Assembly (NCBI RefSeq): GCF_047795645.1
Contig: NZ_CP181045.1
Span: 5,126,281-5,190,280 of the forward strand
DNA length: 64,000 bases
Direction of reading: 5' to 3'
Origin: Salipaludibacillus sp047795645
GTDB taxonomy: Bacteria; Bacillota; Bacilli; Bacillales; Salisediminibacteriaceae
Under the pieces are notes generated by a model, which worked only from the letters and a program-made list of their open reading frames with translations, ran no database searches and had not been told where the DNA came from. Positions 44,588-52,204 of the stretch are shown here, in pieces. The position numbers were made by a program, and so were the translations under genes. The stretch's first letter is position 1; the number at the start of each line of letters is the position of its first letter.

Positions 44588-45235
44588 TTAATTGGCTGTT
44601 ACGATATAAACGACAACCTTACCGTGAATGACCAGGTCTGAGCTGTCACTTGACGTTAGGTGGTCTGTAAAACTTTTATCGTATGAATCTGGTCTAAATA
44701 TCAGTTTTTCATCTGATGTGTAAAAACGTTTAACTGAGTATTCGTTGTTGTGGCTGTAAACAACAATGTCACCGTCTTTTAAATTTTGTAATTCTGTGTA
44801 CTTTACGGCAATCATTGATCCGTGTGGAATGATCTTATTCATAGATTCCCCATTTACTTTCATAAGATAGACTCCGGTATCTCCTGCCCATTTACCCATG
44901 ATCGCGTCAGGGATTCTGACTTTCTCAACGTCACCATCTGTCATACTGTCCACATCTGACGGGAGCCCTGCTGATATGCTTACGGGAAAATAGTTGTATT
45001 CTGTTAAAAGTTCCTTGTTGTCTTTTTCTTCCCATCCCATTAAATAGGCTGGTGATACTTTCAGTGCTTTTGCTAACGGTTCGAGTATTTCAAATGGCAT
45101 GTTCTCGATTTCATTGCTCTCGTATCTGTATACTGTTGCTCTGTTTTTTCCTATCATTTCTGCTAGCTTGTCCACCGAGTACTTTAATTGTTTCCTGCGG
45201 TGACGTATTCTTCCCCCAACGTTAATCTCAAACAC
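44588..45235 (-). CDS. phage CI-like repressor with LexA-type peptidase domain
   Basis: The roughly 215-residue repressor has an XRE helix-turn-helix (VDKLAEMIGKNRATVYRYE) and a C-terminal S24 peptidase domain. VNGESMNKIIPHGS contains the catalytic Ser and EYSVKRFY the Lys, so it should self-cleave with RecA and the phage should respond to SOS. The start is odd: the GTG at 45235 touches the GAGGAG site, while an ATT codon nine bases later has ideal spacing. It faces the Cro-like gene across an operator region. Confidence 0.92.
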   Translation of the reverse strand: MFEINVGGRIRHRRKQLKYSVDKLAEMIGKNRATVYRYESNEIENMPFEILEPLAKALKVSPAYLMGWEEKDNKELLTEYNYFPVSISAGLPSDVDSMTDGDVEKVRIPDAIMGKWAGDTGVYLMKVNGESMNKIIPHGSMIAVKYTELQNLKDGDIVVYSHNNEYSVKRFYTSDEKLIFRPDSYDKSFTDHLTSSDSSDLVIHGKVVVYIVTAN

Positions 45236-45267
45236 CTCCTCTTTTGAATATCCTAATCATAACCTAA

Positions 45268-45287
45268 TTGTCGCAAATATGCAACAA
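45268..45287. promoter_or_regulatory. immunity operator O1
   Basis: TGTCGCA and TGCAACA lie as an inverted pair with a 4-base spacer, extended to TTGT and ACAA outside. It sits upstream of the repressor start, so the repressor can regulate itself. Confidence 0.65.
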
Positions 45288-45368
45288 TTATTTATTAGCT
45301 AAGAACTTTTTTATCTAAATGTGCGATTTTTAGTTGACTTCCGTTTTTATTTATCTTATGATTACATT

Positions 45369-45387
45369 AATCGCATAAGGCGCGACA
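45369..45387. promoter_or_regulatory. immunity operator O2
   Basis: AATCGCA and CGCGACA with a 5-base spacer lie just before the ribosome site of the Cro-like gene. The right half matches the other operators best. A single half-site, TGCGATT, lies at 45322-45328. Confidence 0.6.
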
Positions 45388-45401
45388 AGGAGGTGAAGGT
45401 T

Positions 45402-45617
45402 TTGAATGTAAACAAATTGCGAGGAAAGATAGTGGAGAACGGTCTATCCACGGGCGAGTTAGCTAAGCGTATTGGGGTGGATCGAAGCACGCTGTACCGA
45501 AAAATGAACAATAACGGTGATAGCCTAACTATCAAAGAAGTAAGACTTATATCAAAAGAGTTGAATTTGTCGCACGATGAGGCAATGGCAATTTTTTTTA
45601 GCTCATTTGTCGCATGA
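45402..45617 (+). CDS. Cro-like phage regulator
   Basis: The 71-residue protein is one helix-turn-helix domain: LSTGELAKRIGVDRSTLYRKM. It starts at TTG behind AAGGAGGTG; the longer frame from 45321 runs through operator DNA and is unlikely. It faces the repressor, the usual position for Cro in lambda-like immunity regions. Operator sequences lie on both its flanks, one covering its stop codon. Confidence 0.82.
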   Translation: MNVNKLRGKIVENGLSTGELAKRIGVDRSTLYRKMNNNGDSLTIKEVRLISKELNLSHDEAMAIFFSSFVA

Positions 45618-45626
45618 TGTGCGACA
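45608..45626. promoter_or_regulatory. immunity operator O3 at the end of the cro-like gene
   Basis: TGTCGCA and TGCGACA form a perfect inverted repeat with a 5-base spacer. It overlaps the cro-like stop codon. A further half-site, TGTCGCA, lies at 45568-45574. Confidence 0.68.
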
Positions 45627-45643
45627 GAAAGGGGGGGTAGAGC

Positions 45644-45763
45644 ATGTCTGATCGATCAAAGGAACCGTCAGATGACGTGAAACGTCAGTTGGTTGTCTTC
45701 CTCCGCTCATGCGAGTCACTGAAGAGGGAGACAGCTAAAAAGAAGGAGGAATCGAATTGCTAA
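45644..45763 (+). CDS. 39-residue phage early protein
   Basis: A short gene with a G-rich ribosome site (GGGGGGGTAG) before ATG. It encodes a charged helical peptide with SDDVKRQLVVFLRSCESL and a basic end (KKKEES). It overlaps the next gene by seven bases, which supports it. Function is unknown. Confidence 0.6.
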   Translation: MSDRSKEPSDDVKRQLVVFLRSCESLKRETAKKKEESNC

Positions 45764-46071
45764 GAAAATCAGATTTTACATTAACAGGAAGAATTGATCG
45801 GTTGGATGAGTTTGAAATAAGAATGCTGGTTAATAGGATCTTTCATCATTATTCAACAGCAGTCAGGTTTTTTATCGACTACAAGGTGATCGGAAAGCAT
45901 GTACACCTTGCAGAAAGTTACGATGCTGAATTCCGCGGTATGGAAAGTTCGTTACTTTTTTTAGGTATTAATGTGGAATACCGAGGGGCAGACATCCTCC
46001 AACCTTACTTTTTCGCTGATGAGATCATTACTGAATTCGAACGGCCGGAAGAGGAGGTCGAGGCTAAATGA
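45757..46071 (+). CDS. phage early protein of unknown function
   Basis: The 104-residue product has no recognised family. It starts at TTG behind AAGGAGGA and has the mixed alpha-beta pattern FEIRMLVNRIFHHYS, then ILQPYFFADEIITEF. Its stop overlaps the start of the SinI-like peptide gene (ATGA). Confidence 0.65.
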   Translation: MLRKSDFTLTGRIDRLDEFEIRMLVNRIFHHYSTAVRFFIDYKVIGKHVHLAESYDAEFRGMESSLLFLGINVEYRGADILQPYFFADEIITEFERPEEEVEAK

Positions 46072-46151
46072 AACAGTGGGAAGAGCTCATGCAAGAAGCA
46101 AGAGAAATCGGCTTATCACCTGAAGAAGTGCGCGAGTTTTTGAAGCGTTGA
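46068..46151 (+). CDS. 27-residue SinI-like anti-repressor peptide
   Basis: The entire peptide is a SinI-type helix-turn-helix hook: MKQWEELMQEAREIGLSPEE followed by VREFLKR. B. subtilis SinI shares the pattern W-x-x-L-M-x-E-A and SPEE-x-R-x-(Y/F)-L. The same pattern occurs in the C-terminus of the host SinR in this window (EWQTLVKEAMDSGVSKDEF). In SinI and SinR these two helices form the heterodimer interface. The start overlaps the previous stop codon, so translation is coupled. It may bind host SinR or a phage Sin-type protein. It lacks the SinI tail. Similarity is clear by eye; binding is inference. Confidence 0.8.
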   Translation: MKQWEELMQEAREIGLSPEEVREFLKR

Positions 46152-46193
46152 TGGTGAGTAGAGAGAAACTATTCAATAAAAGAGGAGTTAAAA

Positions 46194-46616
46194 ATGACTA
46201 ATGAGGCTTATGAAATAGTAACGTCATTTGAAGTAGAACCATCCGAAGTAAAAGCATTTAATGTTATTTTTTTTATTAATTATAAGGATGAAGGGTTCAA
46301 GGAAAGAATAATAAACATCAATAATCAAGGACATTATGTAGTAATGACAAGGAATCTCTTCTTCTTCTTTGGACTTCCTCTTTTTTTAGTCAAAATATTA
46401 AGTTTAATGGATAATCCAGCAGAAGTAAGAGAGCTACTGGAAGGAGAGTTTAAATCTACAAATCTTAATTTTTTAGAAAAAAACCAATTATCTTTTCAGA
46501 AAGAAAAAATCGCAAAGAAAATTCAACAATCACTCATAAAAGAACTAGATCATTTTTTACAAAAAGAATTAAAAACTTACTATGGCTTGAAGAGTCATCC
46601 TAAATCAGTTCGTTAA
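46194..46616 (+). CDS. phage hypothetical protein
   Basis: The 140-residue protein has a beta-rich N-terminal half, an aromatic stretch (MTRNLFFFFGLPLFL) that may be a buried helix, and a basic helical C-terminus. No family is recognised. AAAAGAGGAG precedes the start. A terminator follows, so it ends the first early transcript unless antiterminated. Confidence 0.6.
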   Translation: MTNEAYEIVTSFEVEPSEVKAFNVIFFINYKDEGFKERIININNQGHYVVMTRNLFFFFGLPLFLVKILSLMDNPAEVRELLEGEFKSTNLNFLEKNQLSFQKEKIAKKIQQSLIKELDHFLQKELKTYYGLKSHPKSVR

Positions 46617-46684
46617 ATAAAATGTATGAAATTTCTAAGCCAATCAATCAAAATTAGTGCAGATTTCGAGAAAATTTAACATCA

Positions 46685-46712
46685 ACGAGCTTAACTGCTC
46701 GTAAATTTTTTT
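46685..46712 (+). terminator. early phage terminator
   Basis: ACGAGC and GCTCGT pair around TTAACT, then AAATTTTTTT. Confidence 0.8.
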
Positions 46713-46788
46713 AGCCTATCTCGGAAAATGCTGGTCAACTTACCAGTGTACGCAAGAGTCAAAATTTTATACCTAAAAGGAGGAAGTT

Positions 46789-46992
46789 ATGAGACCAACA
46801 TTGTTAAGTCGAATTGGATCAGCGCCAAAACCAAAGTTTGAATATGTGGTCAGAGCAGAAACAGAGGGTGGATATTTTAAACAGTGTGGCTTTGGCAGTG
46901 AGGTTCAATTATCAGATGAAGAAGCCATTTATCAAGCTAAGCGGATCCTAGGCGAGTGTTACGGATCAAAGTGGAAGGTTGAGGAGTTATGA
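46789..46992 (+). CDS. phage hypothetical protein (67 residues)
   Basis: It starts behind AAAAGGAGGA with MRPTLLSRIGSAPKPKFEY and contains a beta-helix pattern with EEAIYQAKRILGECYG. No family is recognised. Its stop overlaps the next start (ATGA). Confidence 0.65.
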   Translation: MRPTLLSRIGSAPKPKFEYVVRAETEGGYFKQCGFGSEVQLSDEEAIYQAKRILGECYGSKWKVEEL

Positions 46993-47120
46993 GGCTCTGT
47001 AGCATTTGCGAAAAGAAAACTCATAACAAAGAGTTTTGCACGGAATGCGAAGAAAGAATGATAGCTGGAAGAATAAGAGTTAAGAAGATACTGGCACGAA
47101 AGAGGGCGGTGAAGTCATGA
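46989..47120 (+). CDS. 43-residue zinc-ribbon microprotein
   Basis: The peptide carries CSIC and CTEC pairs 11 residues apart (MRLCSICEKKTHNKEF, then CTECEERM), followed by a very basic helix (RIRVKKILARKRAVK). This resembles a treble-clef or zinc-ribbon fold that binds nucleic acid. It overlaps genes on both sides by four bases (ATGA), which supports translation. Confidence 0.7.
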   Translation: MRLCSICEKKTHNKEFCTECEERMIAGRIRVKKILARKRAVKS

Positions 47121-47248
47121 ACGATAAAGCTTTGAAACTATCAAACTTCTTTTTGTACAAGTATCTCACGAACAAGGACAAGCCTAAATATTCTGCATGG
47201 TGCTGGAAAATGTATCAAAAATATCAAGAGAAAGTCTGGAACTCATGA
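47117..47248 (+). CDS. 43-residue aromatic basic microprotein
   Basis: It is rich in Tyr, Trp and Lys (FFLYKYLTNKDKPKYSAW, then CWKMYQKYQEKVW). No family is recognised. ATGA overlaps on both sides tie it to the early operon. Confidence 0.6.
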   Translation: MNDKALKLSNFFLYKYLTNKDKPKYSAWCWKMYQKYQEKVWNS

Positions 47249-47442
47249 ACGTCTACTTTGTACATTACAAGCGGTTTAAAGATGGTCGAGAAATATTTCA
47301 CGCAGAAAACAGCGAATTTGTTGTAGCTGATAGCGAATCGCAAGCTCGAGAGAAAACGATTATTAGCAAGACTAGTGATTTTTTCAATATCTCAGTTGAA
47401 GTGTTGAGCGTTGAATTCAAGTGGAAGGTTGATGACAAATGA
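47245..47442 (+). CDS. phage hypothetical protein (65 residues)
   Basis: I place the start at ATG 47245, which overlaps the preceding stop; the frame extends upstream but inside the previous gene. The sequence has beta strands with VYFVHYKRFKDGREIFHAEN and a DSESQAREKT helix, like small phage proteins of unknown function. Confidence 0.6.
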   Translation: MNVYFVHYKRFKDGREIFHAENSEFVVADSESQAREKTIISKTSDFFNISVEVLSVEFKWKVDDK

Positions 47443-47624
47443 ACACAGCTGAAATGAAGACTTGGCAAGATCGTTTGAACAGCATCGCAAAAGCTGAGGG
47501 CACAGTAAAGGTCGATCGTCTAGCAAACTTTCAGAGTGATTTGAGTAATATCTATGGTCGATTAGATTGTATAGATGATCCGTTTGCTCAGAAGCTTTAT
47601 GACGTAGCTGAAGAACTTTATTAA
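47439..47624 (+). CDS. phage hypothetical protein (61 residues)
   Basis: A short helical protein (MKTWQDRLNSIAKAEG, then FAQKLYDVAEELY) linked by ATGA to the previous gene. Family unknown. Confidence 0.6.
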   Translation: MNTAEMKTWQDRLNSIAKAEGTVKVDRLANFQSDLSNIYGRLDCIDDPFAQKLYDVAEELY

Positions 47625-47643
47625 CTGAGAGGAGGTGAACGAT

Positions 47644-47949
47644 TTGAACGCACAGGAAGCAAAGGAACTTACAGAAGAAGGTAAAGATGTTGGATTTGAA
47701 ACAGCTATTGAAATGATTTGTTTGGCGATTAGAGAAGAAGCTTTGAAAGGTAACGAATCATTAATCAAAGGACAATTTGATTATCTTAGTTTCAAAGATA
47801 ATTACAAAGTATTGGATCTGTATTTTGAAGGAGAAAAAACGATTGATCAATATTTAGAATATTTTTTCAGAGCTGGCTTCGAGATTGTTATCGATCACGA
47901 TTCAAACGTCATCAAAGCAATCGAAATTAGCTGGAAAGATGAAAAATAA
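47644..47949 (+). CDS. phage hypothetical protein (101 residues)
   Basis: The start is TTG 47644 behind AGGAGGTG. The acidic protein has helical GFETAIEMICLAIREEALKG and a C-terminal beta part. No family is recognised. It precedes the recombination genes after 72 bases. Confidence 0.6.
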   Translation: MNAQEAKELTEEGKDVGFETAIEMICLAIREEALKGNESLIKGQFDYLSFKDNYKVLDLYFEGEKTIDQYLEYFFRAGFEIVIDHDSNVIKAIEISWKDEK

Positions 47950-48021
47950 CCACTGCTACCAACAGTGGCTAAACAAAACTTATTGAAATCATTATACCAC
48001 AAAACATAGGAGGTACGAAAA

Positions 48022-49338
48022 TTGTCTATGAAAATAAATAAATTAGAAATTGAAAATATCAAACGGGTTAAGGCTGTAAAAATTGAGCCTACTGCCAATG
48101 GGTTGACCATTGTCGGAGGAAAGAACGGACAAGGTAAAACAAGTGTGCTCGATGCTATTGCTTGGGGTTTAGGAGGTGATCGTTACCGCCCCAGTAAAGA
48201 ATATCGAGAGGGATCGGTTACACCGCCAAGTCTAAAAATCACGATGAATAATGGCTTAGTGGTTGAAAGGAAAGGAAAGAACAGTGACTTAAAGGTTGTT
48301 GATCCTTCCGGTCAAAAAGCAGGACAACAGCTCTTGAACAGTTTCGTGGAAGAGTTGGCTATTAATCTACCGAAATTCATGAACCAGTCTAATAGAGAAA
48401 AGGCAGATACACTCTTGCAAATTATCGGGGTTGGTTCTCAACTATACGAATTGGATCAAAAAGAACAGCGTATCTACAATGATAGGCGCGCGATTGGACA
48501 GATTGCCGATCAAAAGAAAAAGTATGCAGAGGAACAAAAGTTTTACCCTGAAGCTCCAAAGGAATTGGTTTCGGCTTCTCAGCTTATCCAACAGCAACAA
48601 GCTATTCTGGCACAAAATGGAGAGAACCAACGCAAGCGTCAAAATGTAGCCAACATTCAGCAACAATTTAACAATGAGAAAGCAGAAATTGATCGTATTA
48701 GCCGTCAACTAGAAGAGCTGCAACAAAAGCATAATCAAACGGTACAAGATTTGAACACAGCTCAAAAAGGCGCGCTTGATCTGCAAGACGAATCGACAGA
48801 GGAATTGGAGCGTAATATTCAAAAAATTGATGAAACGAATCGTTTGGTACGAGCCAATCTTGATAAGGAAAAAGCAGAGGAAGACGCCAAAGAAAATGCA
48901 AAGAAATATCAAAAACTTAGCGCGGATGTAGAAAAGGTTCGACTAGAAAAACGGAACCTACTAAACAATGCAGATTTACCTTTACCTGAACTGTCTGTTG
49001 AAGATGGTGAGTTGATTTACAGAGGGCATAAGTGGGATAACATGAGCGGATCAGAGCAATTGAAAGTGTCTACTGCCATCGTTAGGAAGCTTAAACCAGA
49101 TTGCGGATTTATCTTGATAGACAAGCTCGAGCAGATGGATGAAGATACGTTGAAAGAATTTGGACAGTGGGTTGAACAAGAAGGATTACAGGCCATTGCG
49201 ACACGTGTAGGAAATGGAGAAGATTGTTCAATCATCATTGAGGATGGTTATGGATCAGGTCAAAATATCCAAGCGAATGAAATTCCTTTTACCCAAGAAG
49301 CTCCACAACAAAAAAACTGGAAAGCGGGTGAATTTTGA
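48022..49338 (+). CDS. phage SbcC/RecN-like AAA ATPase
   Basis: The 438-residue protein has an N-terminal ATPase half (KLEIENIKRVKAV, Walker A GGKNGQGKTS), a coiled coil (about 180-300), and a C-terminal half with the ABC-type signature region SGSEQLKVSTAIV and Walker B FILIDKLEQMD. This is the layout of SbcC/Rad50-like SMC proteins but short, as in phage recombination modules. TTG start follows AGGAGGT. It leads a block with a Sak4-like ATPase and an ssDNA-binding candidate. Confidence 0.8.
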   Translation: MSMKINKLEIENIKRVKAVKIEPTANGLTIVGGKNGQGKTSVLDAIAWGLGGDRYRPSKEYREGSVTPPSLKITMNNGLVVERKGKNSDLKVVDPSGQKAGQQLLNSFVEELAINLPKFMNQSNREKADTLLQIIGVGSQLYELDQKEQRIYNDRRAIGQIADQKKKYAEEQKFYPEAPKELVSASQLIQQQQAILAQNGENQRKRQNVANIQQQFNNEKAEIDRISRQLEELQQKHNQTVQDLNTAQKGALDLQDESTEELERNIQKIDETNRLVRANLDKEKAEEDAKENAKKYQKLSADVEKVRLEKRNLLNNADLPLPELSVEDGELIYRGHKWDNMSGSEQLKVSTAIVRKLKPDCGFILIDKLEQMDEDTLKEFGQWVEQEGLQAIATRVGNGEDCSIIIEDGYGSGQNIQANEIPFTQEAPQQKNWKAGEF

Positions 49339-49341
49339 TAA

Positions 49342-50436
49342 ATGAATATTACAAAAGGAAAAGTGGCAAAAGCGCAAAAAGTCGTATTGTATGGACCGGA
49401 AGGGATCGGCAAATCCTCTTTTGCAGCACAATTTCCAGATACACTTTTTAGCGATACGGAAGGTAGTACTAATAACATGGACGTGGCTCGTATGGACAAG
49501 CCGACCAGTTTGACGTTTTTGTACCAACAAATTGAATTTGTGAAGCAGAATCGTCCATGCAAGACATTCGTCATTGACACAATTGACTGGGCCGAAAGGT
49601 TAGCAATAGATTTTGTGACTAGCAGGGCGAGCAAGGAAAGTATAACAAGTTTTGGTTATGGGGAAGGTTTCATCCAACTGGAAGAAGAGATCGGAAAGCT
49701 ATTAAATAGATTATCCGATTTAGTTGAAATGGGTATCAATGTTGTTTTGAATGCTCACTCAAAAATCACAAAATTTGAGCAGCCAGATGAAATGGGAGCC
49801 TATGATCGATATGAATTAAAGCTAGGCAATAAAACAACTGCTAAAACTGCTGCTTTAGTAAAAGAATGGGCGGATATGGTCCTATTCATGAATTATAAAA
49901 CATTCAGCGTGGCAACAGATGAAAAAGGTAAAAAGCATAAAGGACAAGGTGGCGTAAGAACAATTTACGCTAACCATCACCCAGCTTGGGACGCTAAGAA
50001 CCGTCACGATCTACCTGACGAATTTCCGATGGAGTATTCACAGATTGCTCATATTTTTAATGGTGGTAATCAAGCGACACCAACGCAACCCGAACCGCAA
50101 CCTGATCCAGTTATTCATCAGCCAACACAGACTGAACAAACGAGATCGGCACCTGAAACAACGAATCAAACAACTGAGCCTACAACACAATCAGAACCGG
50201 AAAAAACAGCTCAGCAGTTAGATTCAAATATTCCGAAATCTTTACGTGACCTTATGGAGAAAGATCAAGTAAGTGAAGAAGAAATTCAAGTGGTCGTAAG
50301 TCAAAAAGGTTACTATCCCCAAGGTACTCCTATAACAAACTATGATCCAACTTTCATAGATGGTGTATTGGTGGGGGCATGGGTGCAAGTATACAAAATG
50401 GTTCAAGATTTCAGAGAGAGTTTACCATTTAAATAA
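49342..50436 (+). CDS. phage RecA-like ATPase (AAA_24, Sak4-like recombinase)
   Basis: The 364-residue protein has Walker A YGPEGIGKSSFA, Walker B TFVIDTIDW and a HSKI sensor segment, matching the AAA_24 family that includes Sak4 single-strand annealing proteins. Residues after 245 are a Pro/Thr/Gln-rich linker ending in a small helical domain. It starts three bases after the SbcC-like stop. It probably promotes phage DNA annealing or replication-linked recombination. Confidence 0.82.
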   Translation: MNITKGKVAKAQKVVLYGPEGIGKSSFAAQFPDTLFSDTEGSTNNMDVARMDKPTSLTFLYQQIEFVKQNRPCKTFVIDTIDWAERLAIDFVTSRASKESITSFGYGEGFIQLEEEIGKLLNRLSDLVEMGINVVLNAHSKITKFEQPDEMGAYDRYELKLGNKTTAKTAALVKEWADMVLFMNYKTFSVATDEKGKKHKGQGGVRTIYANHHPAWDAKNRHDLPDEFPMEYSQIAHIFNGGNQATPTQPEPQPDPVIHQPTQTEQTRSAPETTNQTTEPTTQSEPEKTAQQLDSNIPKSLRDLMEKDQVSEEEIQVVVSQKGYYPQGTPITNYDPTFIDGVLVGAWVQVYKMVQDFRESLPFK

Positions 50437-50455
50437 CTAAAAGGAGAGTGTTCGC

Positions 50456-50992
50456 ATGACTCAGCAAGAGAGAGAACTAGGTTGGGATGATGAGATAGAA
50501 AAGGAAGGTGGCAATTTTGTATTATTGCCCGCAGGTAATTATAACTTTACCGTACAAAAATTCGAACGAGGACGATTCCAAGGGAGTGAGAAAATGCCTC
50601 CTTGTAACCAAGCGAAGCTTGAAATAACGATTCATAGCGCTGAGCATGGTGATGTCATTGTATTTCATAATCTTATGCTCCATACCAAGACAGAAGGTTT
50701 CTTATCAAATTTCTTTGCTGGAATTGGCCAAAAGAAAAAAGGTGAAAAATTGCGTATGAACTGGAATGCAGTGATTGGCGCAAAGGGTAAATGTAAGGTG
50801 ATTCAAAATAAATATATGTCAAAAGGTGAAGAACGAGTCAATAACCAAATTGAAACATTTCATCCATATGAAGATTACTTGAAACAGAATGGTGGAGCAC
50901 AACAGCCGCAAACTCAGCCAAATCAAGCACCATTTCCGACCGGTCAACCACAGAATCCACAACAAGGTGGATTCACGCCAGGTCAATTTTAA
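50456..50992 (+). CDS. DUF669 family phage protein, possible ssDNA-binding partner
   Basis: The 178-residue protein matches DUF669: LLPAGNYNFTVQKFERG at the start, LEITIHSAEHGDVIVFHNL, and a GIGQKKKGE loop. The C-terminal 40 residues are Gln/Pro/Asn-rich and flexible, reminiscent of SSB tails though without an acidic tip. DUF669 genes commonly follow AAA_24 genes in phages. AAAAGGAGAG precedes the ATG. Confidence 0.78.
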   Translation: MTQQERELGWDDEIEKEGGNFVLLPAGNYNFTVQKFERGRFQGSEKMPPCNQAKLEITIHSAEHGDVIVFHNLMLHTKTEGFLSNFFAGIGQKKKGEKLRMNWNAVIGAKGKCKVIQNKYMSKGEERVNNQIETFHPYEDYLKQNGGAQQPQTQPNQAPFPTGQPQNPQQGGFTPGQF

Positions 50993-51004
50993 GGGGGAGA
51001 AATA

Positions 51005-51430
51005 ATGTCAAAACACATTGATTTACCTTTATCAAATCTAGCTCATGGAGCCATTCAGGAAAAACTGGATGGCGAGCTAGTTAAAGTCTTTGCCAATATC
51101 CATGATCCTAATACGAAAGCAGAAGCAAAACGCTCTATCACAATTAAGTTGGAATTTGAACCAGATGAAAACAGACAAGCCATTAAATTGAACAGTGATT
51201 TTACAACGAAATTGGCGAATGTCGAAGGTGTTTCTACAACTGTACTAACTGGTAAAAACTTAACGTCAGGAACAATCGAAGCGAAAGAACTTAAATCAGG
51301 CGCTAGAGGACAAACCTACATGGATTTTGATGAAGGAGAATTAAGGCACGACACTGGCGAACCTGTAGACGTTATCAAAAAAGAAGAAGATCGAAGAAAT
51401 ATCATCAATTTACAAAAAGGAAGAGGGTAA
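51005..51430 (+). CDS. phage replication terminator-like protein
   Basis: The 141-residue protein starts MSKHIDLPLSNLAHGAIQEK and has IHDPNTKAEAKRSITIKLEF. This matches small phage proteins often labelled replication terminator protein. The label is by family; I see no evidence for its biochemical role. GGGGGAGA precedes the ATG. It sits inside the recombination block. Confidence 0.7.
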   Translation: MSKHIDLPLSNLAHGAIQEKLDGELVKVFANIHDPNTKAEAKRSITIKLEFEPDENRQAIKLNSDFTTKLANVEGVSTTVLTGKNLTSGTIEAKELKSGARGQTYMDFDEGELRHDTGEPVDVIKKEEDRRNIINLQKGRG

Positions 51431-51434
51431 TTAT

Positions 51435-52190
51435 ATGTTGTCGAAAGAAGCCATTCAGTTTCTCATGCAAGAAGGGATTAAGCCAGATGAAAGAGTTGTA
51501 GAAATTACAGACGTAGATGGACGTGAACGAATTTTTGTTATTGATGAAGAAGGACGAGGAAGTGAGATCAGACCGATTATCAATTTAGCAAAACAAAAAT
51601 TCTTATTAAGTTCTTTAACTGGTTTGATTAATTACATTCAATCAAACCTAGATCGTCAGGATGAAAATCTTTTTTTACATGTTGATGATGAGAAAACCGT
51701 CTCTTTAGAAAGTAAATTGTTTGATGATGGCAGTCGAGAAACGCTTGTAGTCGCAAATGCTATTGTCCCTAGTTTTCGTTATGAATATTACTACGATGCA
51801 GAAGAAATGTTGATTAACTTCCAATCTAAATTTAGATTTACAGATGATCGTGATTTATTGTTAAAAGTCGTTGGAAATGTTAAAGAAGAAAATGTCCGTC
51901 AAACAGGAGATACAGGGATAGCGCAAGCTGTAACGATTAAGACTGGTATATCGTCAGCTGATGATGTCGTAGTACCTAACCCAGTAACATTAGCGCCATA
52001 CCGTACATTTTTAGAAGTGGAACAACCGGAAAGCGATTTTATATTCCGCATGAAAGAAGGTCCACAAGGTGCAATTTTTGAAGCTGATGGAGGAGCATGG
52101 AGAAATAATGCCATTGGCAACATTAGAGATTATCTGGCAAATGAATTAAAAGAAGAAATTGAGAGTGGAAGAATTACTATTATCGCATAA
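51435..52190 (+). CDS. phage protein, possibly DUF2303-like
   Basis: The 251 residues include LSSLTGLINYIQSNLDRQDE, a middle alpha-beta region, and PNPVTLAPYRTFLEVEQP close to the end, which recall DUF2303/YfdQ phage proteins. I am not certain of the family. It starts four bases after the previous stop. Function is unknown. Confidence 0.6.
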   Translation: MLSKEAIQFLMQEGIKPDERVVEITDVDGRERIFVIDEEGRGSEIRPIINLAKQKFLLSSLTGLINYIQSNLDRQDENLFLHVDDEKTVSLESKLFDDGSRETLVVANAIVPSFRYEYYYDAEEMLINFQSKFRFTDDRDLLLKVVGNVKEENVRQTGDTGIAQAVTIKTGISSADDVVVPNPVTLAPYRTFLEVEQPESDFIFRMKEGPQGAIFEADGGAWRNNAIGNIRDYLANELKEEIESGRITIIA

Positions 52191-52204
52191 CGAGGAGGTA
52201 GCCA

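Noticed and set aside
45321..45401. 27-codon N-terminal extension of the Cro-like gene
   Set aside because: It passes through operator DNA and has no ribosome site; TTG 45402 is preceded by AAGGAGGTG.
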